Positions 1 through 7,932 of a DNA stretch of 33,417 nt are shown one piece after another. Each line of letters begins with the position of its first letter. The first letter of the stretch is position 1. Origin of the DNA: Demequina lutea (GTDB lineage: Bacteria > Actinomycetota > Actinomycetes > Actinomycetales > Demequinaceae); contig QKAX01000076.1 in NCBI GenBank assembly GCA_003246255.1, positions 1-33,417 of the forward strand, given 5' to 3'. The notes under the pieces are model-generated. The model made no database searches, was not told where the DNA came from, and saw only the letters and a list, made by a program, of their open reading frames with translations. Position numbers and translations under genes: made by a program.

Positions 1-2341
1 CGGCTACGTACGCCGCCAGGTGCTCTCCGGTCACCGTTGTCCTGGACGCCACCAGATCAGCGGGCGTCCCTTCGAACACCACGCGACCGCCGTCACGGCC
101 CGCGCCGGGTCCCATGTCGATGATCCAGTCAGCGTGCGCCATGACCGCCTGGTGATGCTCGATCACGATGACCGACGTGCCCGAGTCCACGAGGTCGTCG
201 AGAAGCTCCAGCAGCCTCGCGACGTCCTGCAGGTGCAGGCCGGAGGTTGGCTCGTCGAGCACGTAGACGGTCGCCTTCTCGGCGAGCTGATTCGCGAGCT
301 TGAGGCGCTGACGCTCGCCGCCCGACAACGTATTGAGCGCCTGACCCAACTTGACATAACCTAGGCCTACTCGTTGCAGTCTGACCACGATGTCCAGCGC
401 GGGCTTGATGGCCGCGCCTTCCGGGCCCATATAGTCGACGGCGTCGTCCACTGACATCTCCAGCACGTCGGCGATGCTCTTTCCAGCAACGCGGTACCCG
501 AGCACCTCGGCTTTGAACCTCCTCCCGTCGCACTCCTCGCACGGCGTCTCGACGGTAGCCATCGGCCCCAGATCAGTAAAGATGACGCCCGCGCCGTTGC
601 ACACGGGGCAAGCGCCCTCCGAGTTGGCCGAGAACAGCGCAGGCTTGACGCCGTTGACCTTGGCAAAGGCCTTGCGCAGCGGCTCCAGTGCGCCCGTGTA
701 CGTCGCAGGGTTGCTGCGGCGCGAGCCCTTGATGGCGCTCTGGTCGATGGCAGCCACGCCCTCCCGTCCGGCGACCGAACCGCGAATGAGTGAACTCTTG
801 CCGGACCCTGCGACCCCCGTCACGCACACAAGCACGCCAAGCGGGACGTCCACGTCCACCTTGTCAAGGTTGTGCGACGTCGCTCCCCTGACCTCAAGCG
901 TGCCGTGCGGCGACCTCACCTTCGCCTTGACCGCCACGCGGTCACCCAAGTGGCGACCCGTGGGAGTGTCGGCGCCTTTGAGCGCCGCTACCGGCCCCTC
1001 AAACACCACCTCTCCCCCGCCGACGCCTGCGCCTGGACCCATGTCCACCACGTGATCGGCGATGCGGATCGTCTCGGGCTTGTGCTCCACGACGAGCACG
1101 GTGTTGCCCTTGTCTCGCAGACGCAGTAGCAGCTGGTTCATGCGGCCGATGTCGTGCGGGTGAAGTCCCACGGTGGGCTCGTCGAACACGTACGTCACGT
1201 CCGTGAGCGCGGAGCCGAGGTGCCGCAGCATCTTGGTGCGCTGTGACTCGCCTCCAGAGAGCGTACCCGTCGGCCTATCCAGCGACAGATACCCGAGTCC
1301 GACGTCCACGAACGAGTCAAGCGGCGCAGTGAGCCCCTCAAGAATCGGCTCAATACCAGGGACGTTAATCGTCTTGACCCATTCGGCGAGATCGGTGATC
1401 TGCATCGCGCAGGCGTCGGCGATATTGACGCCGTCGATGCGTGACGACCTCGCGGGTGCGGCGAGGCGGGTTCCCTCACACTCGGGGCACGGGGTGAAGG
1501 TCACAGCGCGCTCCACGAACGCCCGGATGTGGGGCTGCATGGCCTCCACGTCCTTGGAGAGCATCGACTTCTGGATCTTGGGTATCAGCCCCTCGTACGT
1601 CATATTGATGTTCTCAAGCCTGACCTTGCGCGGCTCCGCGTACAGGAAGTCGTGGCGTTGGTCCGCGGTGAAGTCTCGGATGGGTACGTCCATGGGCACC
1701 ACGGCGCCGTAGATGCGTATCATCCAGCCGTCGGCCGTGTAGCCGGGAATGGTGACAGCGCCATCGGCCAGGGACTTGAAGTCGTCAAACAGCTCGCCAA
1801 GCGCAATGTCACTGACCGAACCCATGCCATCGCAGCGCGGGCACATGCCGCCCGCCCTCGCGAAGGAGACTTTCTCGGCTGACGCCCCGGCTTTGCCCAC
1901 CGTGCGCTCCCCCGATGCGACCACGGAGGGCACGTTGAACGAGAAGGCTGGCGGCGGGCCGATGTGAGGCTCACCGATGCGCGAGAACAACACTCGTAGC
2001 AGGGCATTCGCGTCCGTGGCGGTTCCCACCGTGGAACGCGAGTTTGCGCCCATGCGCTCCTGGTCGACGATGATGGCGGTGGTGAGCCCCTCGAGGGAGT
2101 CGACGTCGGGTCGAGCGAGCGACGGCATGAAGCCCTGCACAAAGGCCGGATAGGTCTCGTCGATGAGGCGCTTGGACTCCGCGGCGATCGTGCCGAAGAC
2201 GAGCGAGCTCTTTCCCGATCCGCTCACCCCGGTGAACACCGTGAGGCGGCGCTTAGGCAGGTCGACGGACACGTCGCGAAGGTTGTTCTCGCGCGCCCCG
2301 CGCACGCGAATCATGTCGTGGGAATCGGCCTGAAAGCTCAT
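1..2341 (-). CDS. UvrA-like ABC ATPase (UvrB-binding domain absent), 3' end cut by window edge
   Basis: This is a tandem ABC ATPase of the UvrA family, open for 780 codons to the left edge. The last visible residues (AYVA) resemble the usual family end, so probably only a few codons are missing. First half: Walker A GVSGSGKS at 38-45, zinc-type CPRCDGMG at 167-174, signature LSGGESQR at 361-368. Second half: Walker A GVAGSGKS at 509-516, CPVCNGAG near 577, signature LSGGERQR at 672-679. The protein passes from GEPHIGPPP almost directly to the FSFN segment, so the UvrB-binding insertion of canonical UvrA (about 950 residues) is missing. This is the architecture of UvrA2/DrrC-type paralogs linked in some actinobacteria to resistance to DNA-binding drugs; no substrate can be read here. 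The ATG at 2341 has AGGAG (2349-2353) upstream. Confident family call, uncertain function. Confidence 0.93.
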   Translation of the reverse strand, partial: MSFQADSHDMIRVRGARENNLRDVSVDLPKRRLTVFTGVSGSGKSSLVFGTIAAESKRLIDETYPAFVQGFMPSLARPDVDSLEGLTTAIIVDQERMGANSRSTVGTATDANALLRVLFSRIGEPHIGPPPAFSFNVPSVVASGERTVGKAGASAEKVSFARAGGMCPRCDGMGSVSDIALGELFDDFKSLADGAVTIPGYTADGWMIRIYGAVVPMDVPIRDFTADQRHDFLYAEPRKVRLENINMTYEGLIPKIQKSMLSKDVEAMQPHIRAFVERAVTFTPCPECEGTRLAAPARSSRIDGVNIADACAMQITDLAEWVKTINVPGIEPILEGLTAPLDSFVDVGLGYLSLDRPTGTLSGGESQRTKMLRHLGSALTDVTYVFDEPTVGLHPHDIGRMNQLLLRLRDKGNTVLVVEHKPETIRIADHVVDMGPGAGVGGGEVVFEGPVAALKGADTPTGRHLGDRVAVKAKVRSPHGTLEVRGATSHNLDKVDVDVPLGVLVCVTGVAGSGKSSLIRGSVAGREGVAAIDQSAIKGSRRSNPATYTGALEPLRKAFAKVNGVKPALFSANSEGACPVCNGAGVIFTDLGPMATVETPCEECDGRRFKAEVLGYRVAGKSIADVLEMSVDDAVDYMGPEGAAIKPALDIVVRLQRVGLGYVKLGQALNTLSGGERQRLKLANQLAEKATVYVLDEPTSGLHLQDVARLLELLDDLVDSGTSVIVIEHHQAVMAHADWIIDMGPGAGRDGGRVVFEGTPADLVASRTTVTGEHLAAYVA

Positions 2342-2380
2342 GCGAGGCGCTCCTGACGCGTGGGGACGAGCATCGTGATC

Positions 2381-2408
2381 ACTCTAGAGCCAGCGCCAGA
2401 CGCGTCAC
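2381..2408 (-). promoter_or_regulatory. Candidate sigma-A-type promoter of the UvrA-like gene
   Basis: On the minus strand, GTGACG (2403-2408) and TAGAGT (2381-2386) are 16 bp apart and resemble -35 and -10 elements. The predicted start near 2374 leaves a leader of about 33 nt that includes the AGGAG at 2349-2353. No second promoter was obvious. This is motif matching only. Confidence 0.5.
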
Positions 2409-2444
2409 CATGCAGATCGCGGGGCGAGAGCCGGCGGCGCTCCA

Positions 2445-2470
2445 GGAACATCGGGCGCGTCCCGGGCGTT
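2445..2470 (+). promoter_or_regulatory. Candidate SigR/SigH-type (thiol-oxidative stress) promoter of rbpA
   Basis: GGAACA (2445-2450), then 16 bp, then CGTT (2467-2470). Expressed as the ECF sigma consensus this is GGAAC-N18-GTT, which matches the SigR (Streptomyces) and SigH (Mycobacterium) promoter core in bases and spacing. The start would fall near 2476, giving a leader of about 43 nt with the rbpA ribosome binding site at 2505-2512. rbpA is a known SigR target in Streptomyces coelicolor, which supports the assignment. Confidence 0.75.
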
Positions 2471-2518
2471 TGCAGGAACAAGAGGGCCACAAGCCCGCAT
2501 CAATGGAGGAGGCGCACC

Positions 2519-2854
2519 ATGGCCGACCGAGCCTTGCGCGGCATGCGACTGGGAACCCAGAGCATGGAGCGCACTCAAGGAATGGACCTCGCGGAGCGAC
2601 GCGATGTCTTCTACGACTGCCCCAACGGGCACGTCCTCACGTTCCCCTTTGCGATGGAGGCAGACGTTCCTCTCTCGTGGGAGTGCCACTGCGGCGCCCT
2701 CGCGCTCCTGCGCGACGGGGAGCAACCGGCGCCGCAAGAGGAGCGTCACCAGCGCACCCACTGGGACATGCTGATGGAGCGTCGCACCATCGAGGAGCTT
2801 GAGGAGCTTCTCGAGGAGCGCCTCGGGGTGTTGCGAGCGAGCCGCGGCGCCTGA
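2519..2854 (+). CDS. rbpA: RNA polymerase-binding protein RbpA
   Basis: This 111-residue protein is an actinobacterial transcription factor that binds RNA polymerase and the principal sigma factor and stabilises open promoter complexes. The N-terminal MADRALRGMRLG tail, the core domain (about 28-70) and the C-terminal sigma-interaction helix around THWDMLMERRTIEELEELLEER (80-101) are all recognisable. Possible metal ligands are Cys34, His38, Cys56 and Cys58; the last pair has C-x-C spacing, so zinc binding is uncertain. The ATG at 2519 is fixed by GGAGGAGG at 2505-2512 and by homology; the reading frame is open further upstream but without family similarity. It is the only plus-strand gene, divergent from the UvrA-like gene and convergent with ppm. 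A SigR-like promoter suggests induction by disulfide or antibiotic stress. Confidence 0.96.
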   Translation: MADRALRGMRLGTQSMERTQGMDLAERRDVFYDCPNGHVLTFPFAMEADVPLSWECHCGALALLRDGEQPAPQEERHQRTHWDMLMERRTIEELEELLEERLGVLRASRGA

Positions 2855-2871
2855 CACAGACGTCCGACGTG

Positions 2872-2901
2872 AAGGCGGCGTGCCTACGGGCGCGCCGCCT
2901 T
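2872..2901. terminator. Bidirectional hairpin between convergent rbpA and ppm
   Basis: A 13-bp stem with one G-T pair (2872-2884 with 2889-2901) closes a four-base loop TACG (2885-2888) flanked by C and G. In plus-strand RNA this is C(UACG)G, a member of the very stable UNCG tetraloop class. It lies just after the rbpA stop and overlaps the last codons and TAG stop of ppm, so it can end transcription from both sides. T-runs after the stem are short (TTT on the plus strand, TT on the minus strand). Confidence 0.75.
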
Positions 2902-3618
2902 TGTGGTTCTCCGGCCAACGAGCCGTTGCATGCCCCACCACGTGACCTTGGTGAGGGCCTCACGAATGATGTCGCCGCTCATCTTTGATGCGCCGAGGTC
3001 GCGCTCCACAAACGTGATGGGCACCTCGTGAATCGTGCCGCCGATCTGTGCCACTCGCCACGACATGTCGATCTGGAAGCAGTACCCGTGTGACTCGACC
3101 TCATCGAGCGCGAGCCTGCGCAGCATGTCCGCGCGATACACGCGAAAGCCGGCCGTCGCGTCGGCGACGTGAATGCCCAACGCGAGGCGTACGTAGCGGT
3201 TGGCGCCGGTGGACAACAGTTTGCGATTGAGAGGCCAGTTGACCACCGAGCCGCCGCGCACCCAGCGGGATCCGATGACCAGATCGTGCGCGCCCTTGTC
3301 CTCCAGCAGACGCGGAAGATCCTCCGCGCGGTGTGAGCCGTCGGCATCCATCTCGATGACGAGCTCGTAGTCCCGTTCGAGGGCCCACGCGAAACCGGCA
3401 CGGTATGCCACGCCGAGCCCCTGCTTGCCGGGCCGATGCAGCGCGAAGACGTGCCCGTCGCTGGCGGCACGGTCGTCGGCCCACTCCCCGGTGCCGTCGG
3501 GCGAGTTGTCATCGACCACGAGGATGTCGACGTCCGGAGCGTACGAGCGCACGCCGTCCACCTGCCTCGGCAGAGACTCGATCTCGTTGTACGTGGGAAT
3601 GATGACGAGCGTCTTCAT
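2884..3618 (-). CDS. ppm: Polyprenol monophosphomannose synthase (family 2 glycosyltransferase)
   Basis: This 244-residue GT2 enzyme should transfer mannose from GDP-mannose to polyprenol phosphate on the cytoplasmic membrane face, supplying the lipid-linked mannose used for lipoglycans and protein O-mannosylation. Visible motifs are the N-terminal VIIPTYNE, the nucleotide-sugar-binding VVDDNSPDG (34-42) and the metal-binding DADGSH (91-96). There is no C-terminal membrane segment, unlike some eukaryotic and archaeal relatives. Its ATG overlaps the lnt stop (ATGA), so the two are translationally coupled. In mycobacteria the same two activities are fused in one polypeptide (Ppm1), while many other actinobacteria keep them apart, as here. 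The last codons lie inside the terminator hairpin shared with rbpA. Confidence 0.93.
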   Translation of the reverse strand: MKTLVIIPTYNEIESLPRQVDGVRSYAPDVDILVVDDNSPDGTGEWADDRAASDGHVFALHRPGKQGLGVAYRAGFAWALERDYELVIEMDADGSHRAEDLPRLLEDKGAHDLVIGSRWVRGGSVVNWPLNRKLLSTGANRYVRLALGIHVADATAGFRVYRADMLRRLALDEVESHGYCFQIDMSWRVAQIGGTIHEVPITFVERDLGASKMSGDIIREALTKVTWWGMQRLVGRRTTKAARP

Positions 3619-5150
3619 ACCGACTTCCCCCTCGTGCGCGACGTGAGCGCAACGAGCCCCAGCAGCCCTGCGGCCGCGGCGAAAACGAGCGAGATGGGCC
3701 CGCCCCAGTGCGTGGCCGGCGTGAGCGACGTGCGCAGGGGGATAGTCGCCACTCCCCCGTCGCGCGTGAACAGTTCGGTCTCGTCGAGCACCTTGCCAGT
3801 GGGCGAGATGACGGCGCTCACGCCCACGGTCGAGACCTGAAGCGTCGCCTTGCCCGTCTCGATCGCCCGCAGGCGGGACATCTGCAGTTGCTGCGTGCTC
3901 TCGGGGGTGAGGCCGAACGTCGCGTTGTTCGTCTGCACGGCGAGGAACTCCGCGCCTAGCCGGGACGCCTCGCGGGGCACCCAGTCATATGCGACCTCGA
4001 AGCAGATGATGGGTCCCACGCCCAGATCGCGACCCAACCGCTCGCTCGGGATGGCAAGGTACGCGGGATCTGAGCCCGGAATCACCTCAGAGGTAACTCT
4101 GTCCACCTCGTCGGAGAACAGGCGCGCGAACGACCGCATGGGGATGTACTCGGCGAAGGCCGCCGGCACCTGCTTGGCGTAGTCCACGCCTTCCAACGGC
4201 TCGCCCGAGGGCAGCCACACCATCGACAGGTTCCAGCGCCCGCCAGGCGCGCTGAAGTCGTTCGTGCCAAACAGGAGTGGTGCATCGAACACGCGGGCGG
4301 CGTCGGTGACCACCTGAGCCGTTTCTGAGTCCGCGCGCGGATCAATGTCCGACGCGTTCTCCGGCCAGATCACCAGGTCGACTTGGGCATTCGGCTCACG
4401 CTCACCCAGATCCTGCGTGGCCAACAGGTGGTTGTGAGTGACCTCGCGCGCACGGTTGAAGGAGTCGAGTCCCTCATTGGCCAGGTCGCCCTGGGCCCAC
4501 GCGATGGTCGCAGTGCCGGTCTCCGCCTGCGATGTGAGCGGCAGGAGCATGGGCGCCATCCACAGGACGATCGCGACGACGGGCGCGGCGAGCATGGTCA
4601 CAAATCGACGCTCTCGCAGCGAGACGACCGCCAGGGCGGCGAGCCCACCCGCCGCCACCACTGCGAACGAGACGAGTGGTGCGCCGCCCAGCCAGGCGAG
4701 CCTCGCGACCGGCGTGTCGATCGACGAGAAGGCGATGCGACCCCACGGGAACCCGCCAAACGGCACTGCTGAACGCAGCAGCTCGGCACCCACCCAGAGC
4801 GCCGCGAACACGAATGGCTCGCTCCACGGCGCACGCTCGATGCGGCCAGACCTTACAAGCCGCGCATGAAGCCAACCGACGAGGCCAAAGGCGACAGACT
4901 CGGCTGCGGCGAGGGCGATCCACGGCACGGTGCCCACCGCGAGGTACGCCCACCATAGGTGACCCAGGAAGAACACCATGCCGAAGATCCAGCCGTAGCC
5001 GAAACCTCCCCTCCCCGTTGCCCCGCGCACCGTGAGCATCATCACGGCGGCGGCGAGCGGCGCAGCGATCCACCAGCCGATGTCCGGGAAGGCGATGAAC
5101 ATGAGCAGGCCGCCCGCGGCGGCAGACGTCACACGGCGAGCGATCAGCAC
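3615..5150 (-). CDS. lnt: Apolipoprotein N-acyltransferase
   Basis: This 511-residue integral membrane enzyme adds the third acyl chain to the N-terminal diacylglyceryl-cysteine of lipoproteins. Several hydrophobic segments fill the first ~210 residues, followed by a carbon-nitrogen hydrolase domain and a final membrane helix near 480-500. The catalytic triad can be placed at Glu264 (WPEN), Lys326 (YAKQVPAAF) and Cys383 (IICFE), close to E. coli Lnt E267/K335/C387. The GTG at 5150 lies 22 bp after the helY stop and has no spaced Shine-Dalgarno; instead TAGGCT ends 6 nt before it, suggesting a leaderless mRNA. Later in-frame starts (for example GTG at 5132) are possible but would trim the first membrane segment. 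It is coupled to ppm by a 4-nt overlap. Confidence 0.93.
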   Translation of the reverse strand: MLIARRVTSAAAGGLLMFIAFPDIGWWIAAPLAAAVMMLTVRGATGRGGFGYGWIFGMVFFLGHLWWAYLAVGTVPWIALAAAESVAFGLVGWLHARLVRSGRIERAPWSEPFVFAALWVGAELLRSAVPFGGFPWGRIAFSSIDTPVARLAWLGGAPLVSFAVVAAGGLAALAVVSLRERRFVTMLAAPVVAIVLWMAPMLLPLTSQAETGTATIAWAQGDLANEGLDSFNRAREVTHNHLLATQDLGEREPNAQVDLVIWPENASDIDPRADSETAQVVTDAARVFDAPLLFGTNDFSAPGGRWNLSMVWLPSGEPLEGVDYAKQVPAAFAEYIPMRSFARLFSDEVDRVTSEVIPGSDPAYLAIPSERLGRDLGVGPIICFEVAYDWVPREASRLGAEFLAVQTNNATFGLTPESTQQLQMSRLRAIETGKATLQVSTVGVSAVISPTGKVLDETELFTRDGGVATIPLRTSLTPATHWGGPISLVFAAAAGLLGLVALTSRTRGKSV

Positions 5151-5156
5151 CCTCTC

Positions 5157-5162
5157 AGCCTA
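5157..5162 (-). promoter_or_regulatory. -10 hexamer for a leaderless lnt-ppm transcript
   Basis: TAGGCT on the minus strand, followed by exactly 6 nt (GAGAGG) and the GTG start of lnt. A -10 element normally ends about 6 nt before +1, so transcription would begin on the G of GTG. No convincing -35 element is visible 16-18 bp upstream. Confidence 0.55.
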
Positions 5163-5172
5163 CGCAATCAGA

Positions 5173-7920
5173 TCAGTAGGCCACGACGCCGCGGCGCATG
5201 GACTCAATCGCTGCGCTCGCGCGCTCGTACAGGGTCTGGTCGGGTGCGCTTTGGGCGATCTGGTCGAGTGCGTCGATCACCTGCTTGCACCACCTCACCA
5301 TGTCGCCGGGCGCAATGTCCGATCCGCTCAGCACGCTCTCAAGGCTGCGACCCTGCGCCCAGCCATGGATCGCCTGGACGAGGCCCCAGTGCGGGGCCGG
5401 AAGCGGAGGAAGCCCATGCTCGCCGTGCAGGTCGTCGATCCGGGACCACACGCGCTGCGTCTCGCGCAGCGCCTGCCCCAGCACGCCTGTCGGACCACCC
5501 GGGATGCGGGGTTGGCGCTCGGAGTCCTCCCGCCTCGCCGAGTACAGCAGCGACGATACGGCGGCGGCGAGCGCGGGCGGCGTCAGTGAGGCCCACACCC
5601 CATCGCGCAGGCACTCCGCCATCACGATGTCGTTCTCCGCGTACAGCGTGCGGAGCATGCGGCCCTCTGCCGTCACGCCGGTCTCGGAGCCGATCCCCAC
5701 CAGGTACCCACGCTCGCGTAGCACGTCGCAGCGTCGGTCGAAGACCTGGGCGATGGAGCCCGTCGCACGCTGAATCTCGCCAGCGAGCTTGTCCTTGTCG
5801 CGCAGCGTCCGGAAGTAGCGCTCGGCCCATCGCGCGTGATCCTCGCGATCCGGGCACGAGTGGCACGGATGCTGACGGATCGCCTGGCGGATGCCATCGG
5901 CGTCGCTCCTGGGAGGCTGGGCAGGGGTCTCCGCGGCGCGCGCCCTTTGGCGCGCAAGCTTGCCCTCCTCGCCCACCACGACGCCCAAGGCTTGGCGCGC
6001 CTGAGGGTTCTTGGGGTTGAAGCGGCGCGGCGTGCTGACGTGCCCGAGCACCTCCAGGCCCATCGGAAGATCCGCGAGCGAGAGGCGTAGCAGGCGCCCT
6101 GCGTCGGTGACGACGGTGGGCCGCGGAGCACGCGCGTCGTCGTCCGGGTAGATCACGACGGCGTAGCCGGCGCGCCTGCCGCCGCCAATACGCAGAAGAT
6201 CGCCTCGCTGAAGCCGCGTGAGCTGGCTCGCGGTCGCCTCACGTCGCGCACTAGAGGCCTGCTTGGACGCCGTCTTCTCGGCCCGCGAGAGCTTCTCCCG
6301 CAGCCCTGCGTACTCCCGAAAGTCGCCCTTGTCGCAGGTCATCGCCTCACGGAAACCGTCCAGGGATGCGTCGAGCTCGCGAACACGCTTAGCCTTCCCC
6401 ACCACGCCTTGATCGGCCTGGAACTGTGCAAACGACATCTCAAGCACCTCGCGGGCGCGGTCGTAGCCAGAGGTGGCCACCAGGTTGATGGCCATGTTGT
6501 ATGTCGGCTGGAATGAGGAGATGAGGGGGTAGGTGCGCCGGGACGCGAGCCGCGCAAGCTGGCCCGCGTCGAATCCCGCATGCTCGACCACCACAGCATG
6601 TCCTTCGACGTCAATGCCGCGACGCCCGGCGCGGCCGGTGAGCTGTGTGTACTCGCCGGCAGTGAGGTCCTTGTGGCCCTGACCGTCCCACTTGACGAGC
6701 TTCTCGAGCACCACCGACCGTGCAGGCATGTTGATGCCCAGCGCGAGGGTCTCCGTCGCGTAGACCACCTTGATGAGTCCCGCCGCGAACAGTTCCTCCA
6801 CCACTTCCTTGAAGAGCGGGATCATGCCTGCGTGGTGAGCGGCGACGCCCGCCTCAAGGTTGTCGCGCCACGCGTTGTAGCCAAGCGGACCCAGGTCCTC
6901 TGACGGCAGACCTGCACAGCGAGCCTCGACGATCTCCCTAATGCGGGTGCGCTCGTCATCGTCGGTGAGCACGATCCCGGCGGCGCGCACTTGCTCTACA
7001 GCGTCCTCGCAACCGGCGCGGGAGAAGATGAACACGATCGCTGGCAGCAGCGCGTTGCGGTCGAGAGCGTGCACCACCGCGAACCGCGGAGGAGAGCGGC
7101 GCGCCCGCGGGCGTGTGGAGCCCCGAGCGGGCCTAAAGCTGAGCCGGGTGGGGTGGTCTCTTCCCTCTTGTTGTCGCGCCCGCTTGACGACCGCCTCGAG
7201 CTCGGGGTTGAGACGCACTGTCGCCCCCGGATCCGACGGGTCCATGCCGGGAGCGTAGAGATCGAACAGGCCCTCGCGCACCATGACATGAGGCCACAAA
7301 GGCACCGGGCGCACCTCGGACACGATGACCTTGGTGTCTCCACGCACTTCTGACAGCCACGCGCCGAATTCCTCGGCATTCGAGACCGTGGCGGACAGCG
7401 CGACGATCGAGGTCGCCGCGCCCACGTGGACGATGACCTCCTCCCACACCGAGCCCCTGAAGCGGTCAGCGAGGTAGTGGACCTCGTCCATCACCACCAC
7501 TCCCAGGCGGTCCAGGTCGCGAGAGTCCGCGTAGATCATGTTGCGCAGCACCTCGGTGGTCATCACCACGATGTCCGCGTGCGGATTGATCGACGTGTCG
7601 CCGGTGAGCAGGCCCACTTCATGGGGGCCGTAGCGGGCGCGCAAATCCGAGAACTTCTGGTTGCTCAACGCCTTGATGGGCGTCGTATAGAAGGCCTTGA
7701 GGCCCCGGCTGTGTGCGTGCTCCACGGCGAACTCGCCCACCACTGTCTTGCCCGCCCCTGTGGGAGCGGCGACCAGAACTGAATGCCCCTGCGCCACGGC
7801 GAGGCAGCCGTCGCGCTGGAAGGGATCGAGCGGGAACGACAGCGACGCCTCGAAGTCGGCAAGATCGGGGGTCTTGCTGCGCTTGCGTGAGGCGGCATAG
7901 CGTTCGGCGGGACTCGTCAC
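5173..7920 (-). CDS. helY: Ski2/Mtr4-type DEAD/DEAH-box RNA helicase HelY
   Basis: This 915-residue ATP-dependent helicase resembles mycobacterial HelY. Visible motifs are Walker A PTGAGKT (53-59), Ia TTPIKALSNQ, motif II DEVH (145-148), motif III SAT, and motif VI QLTGRAGRRG (426-435), ending with a DSHCT-type C-terminal region (around SLTPPALAAAVSSLLY). By analogy with Mtr4/Ski2 it probably unwinds structured RNA, but its bacterial substrate is not well established. An Arg/Pro-rich linker at about 253-277 sits between the two RecA-like domains. The GTG at 7920 has no Shine-Dalgarno; TAGATT ends 6 nt upstream and its TAG is also the stop of the lipid kinase gene, indicating a leaderless start. 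It follows the tat genes, as in other actinobacteria. Confidence 0.92.
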   Translation of the reverse strand: MTSPAERYAASRKRSKTPDLADFEASLSFPLDPFQRDGCLAVAQGHSVLVAAPTGAGKTVVGEFAVEHAHSRGLKAFYTTPIKALSNQKFSDLRARYGPHEVGLLTGDTSINPHADIVVMTTEVLRNMIYADSRDLDRLGVVVMDEVHYLADRFRGSVWEEVIVHVGAATSIVALSATVSNAEEFGAWLSEVRGDTKVIVSEVRPVPLWPHVMVREGLFDLYAPGMDPSDPGATVRLNPELEAVVKRARQQEGRDHPTRLSFRPARGSTRPRARRSPPRFAVVHALDRNALLPAIVFIFSRAGCEDAVEQVRAAGIVLTDDDERTRIREIVEARCAGLPSEDLGPLGYNAWRDNLEAGVAAHHAGMIPLFKEVVEELFAAGLIKVVYATETLALGINMPARSVVLEKLVKWDGQGHKDLTAGEYTQLTGRAGRRGIDVEGHAVVVEHAGFDAGQLARLASRRTYPLISSFQPTYNMAINLVATSGYDRAREVLEMSFAQFQADQGVVGKAKRVRELDASLDGFREAMTCDKGDFREYAGLREKLSRAEKTASKQASSARREATASQLTRLQRGDLLRIGGGRRAGYAVVIYPDDDARAPRPTVVTDAGRLLRLSLADLPMGLEVLGHVSTPRRFNPKNPQARQALGVVVGEEGKLARQRARAAETPAQPPRSDADGIRQAIRQHPCHSCPDREDHARWAERYFRTLRDKDKLAGEIQRATGSIAQVFDRRCDVLRERGYLVGIGSETGVTAEGRMLRTLYAENDIVMAECLRDGVWASLTPPALAAAVSSLLYSARREDSERQPRIPGGPTGVLGQALRETQRVWSRIDDLHGEHGLPPLPAPHWGLVQAIHGWAQGRSLESVLSGSDIAPGDMVRWCKQVIDALDQIAQSAPDQTLYERASAAIESMRRGVVAY

Positions 7921-7926
7921 CGAGCC

Positions 7927-7932
7927 AATCTA
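7927..7932 (-). promoter_or_regulatory. -10 hexamer for leaderless helY, overlapping the upstream TAG stop
   Basis: TAGATT on the minus strand, then 6 nt (GGCTCG), then the helY GTG. The first three bases are the stop codon of the lipid kinase gene. No clear -35 box. The spacing equals that at lnt, hisE, rpe and metK. Confidence 0.6.

Noticed and set aside
4959-6020. 353-codon plus-strand frame across the lnt-helY junction
   Set aside because: Arg/Pro/Ala/Ser-rich composition and complete overlap with two certain minus-strand genes.
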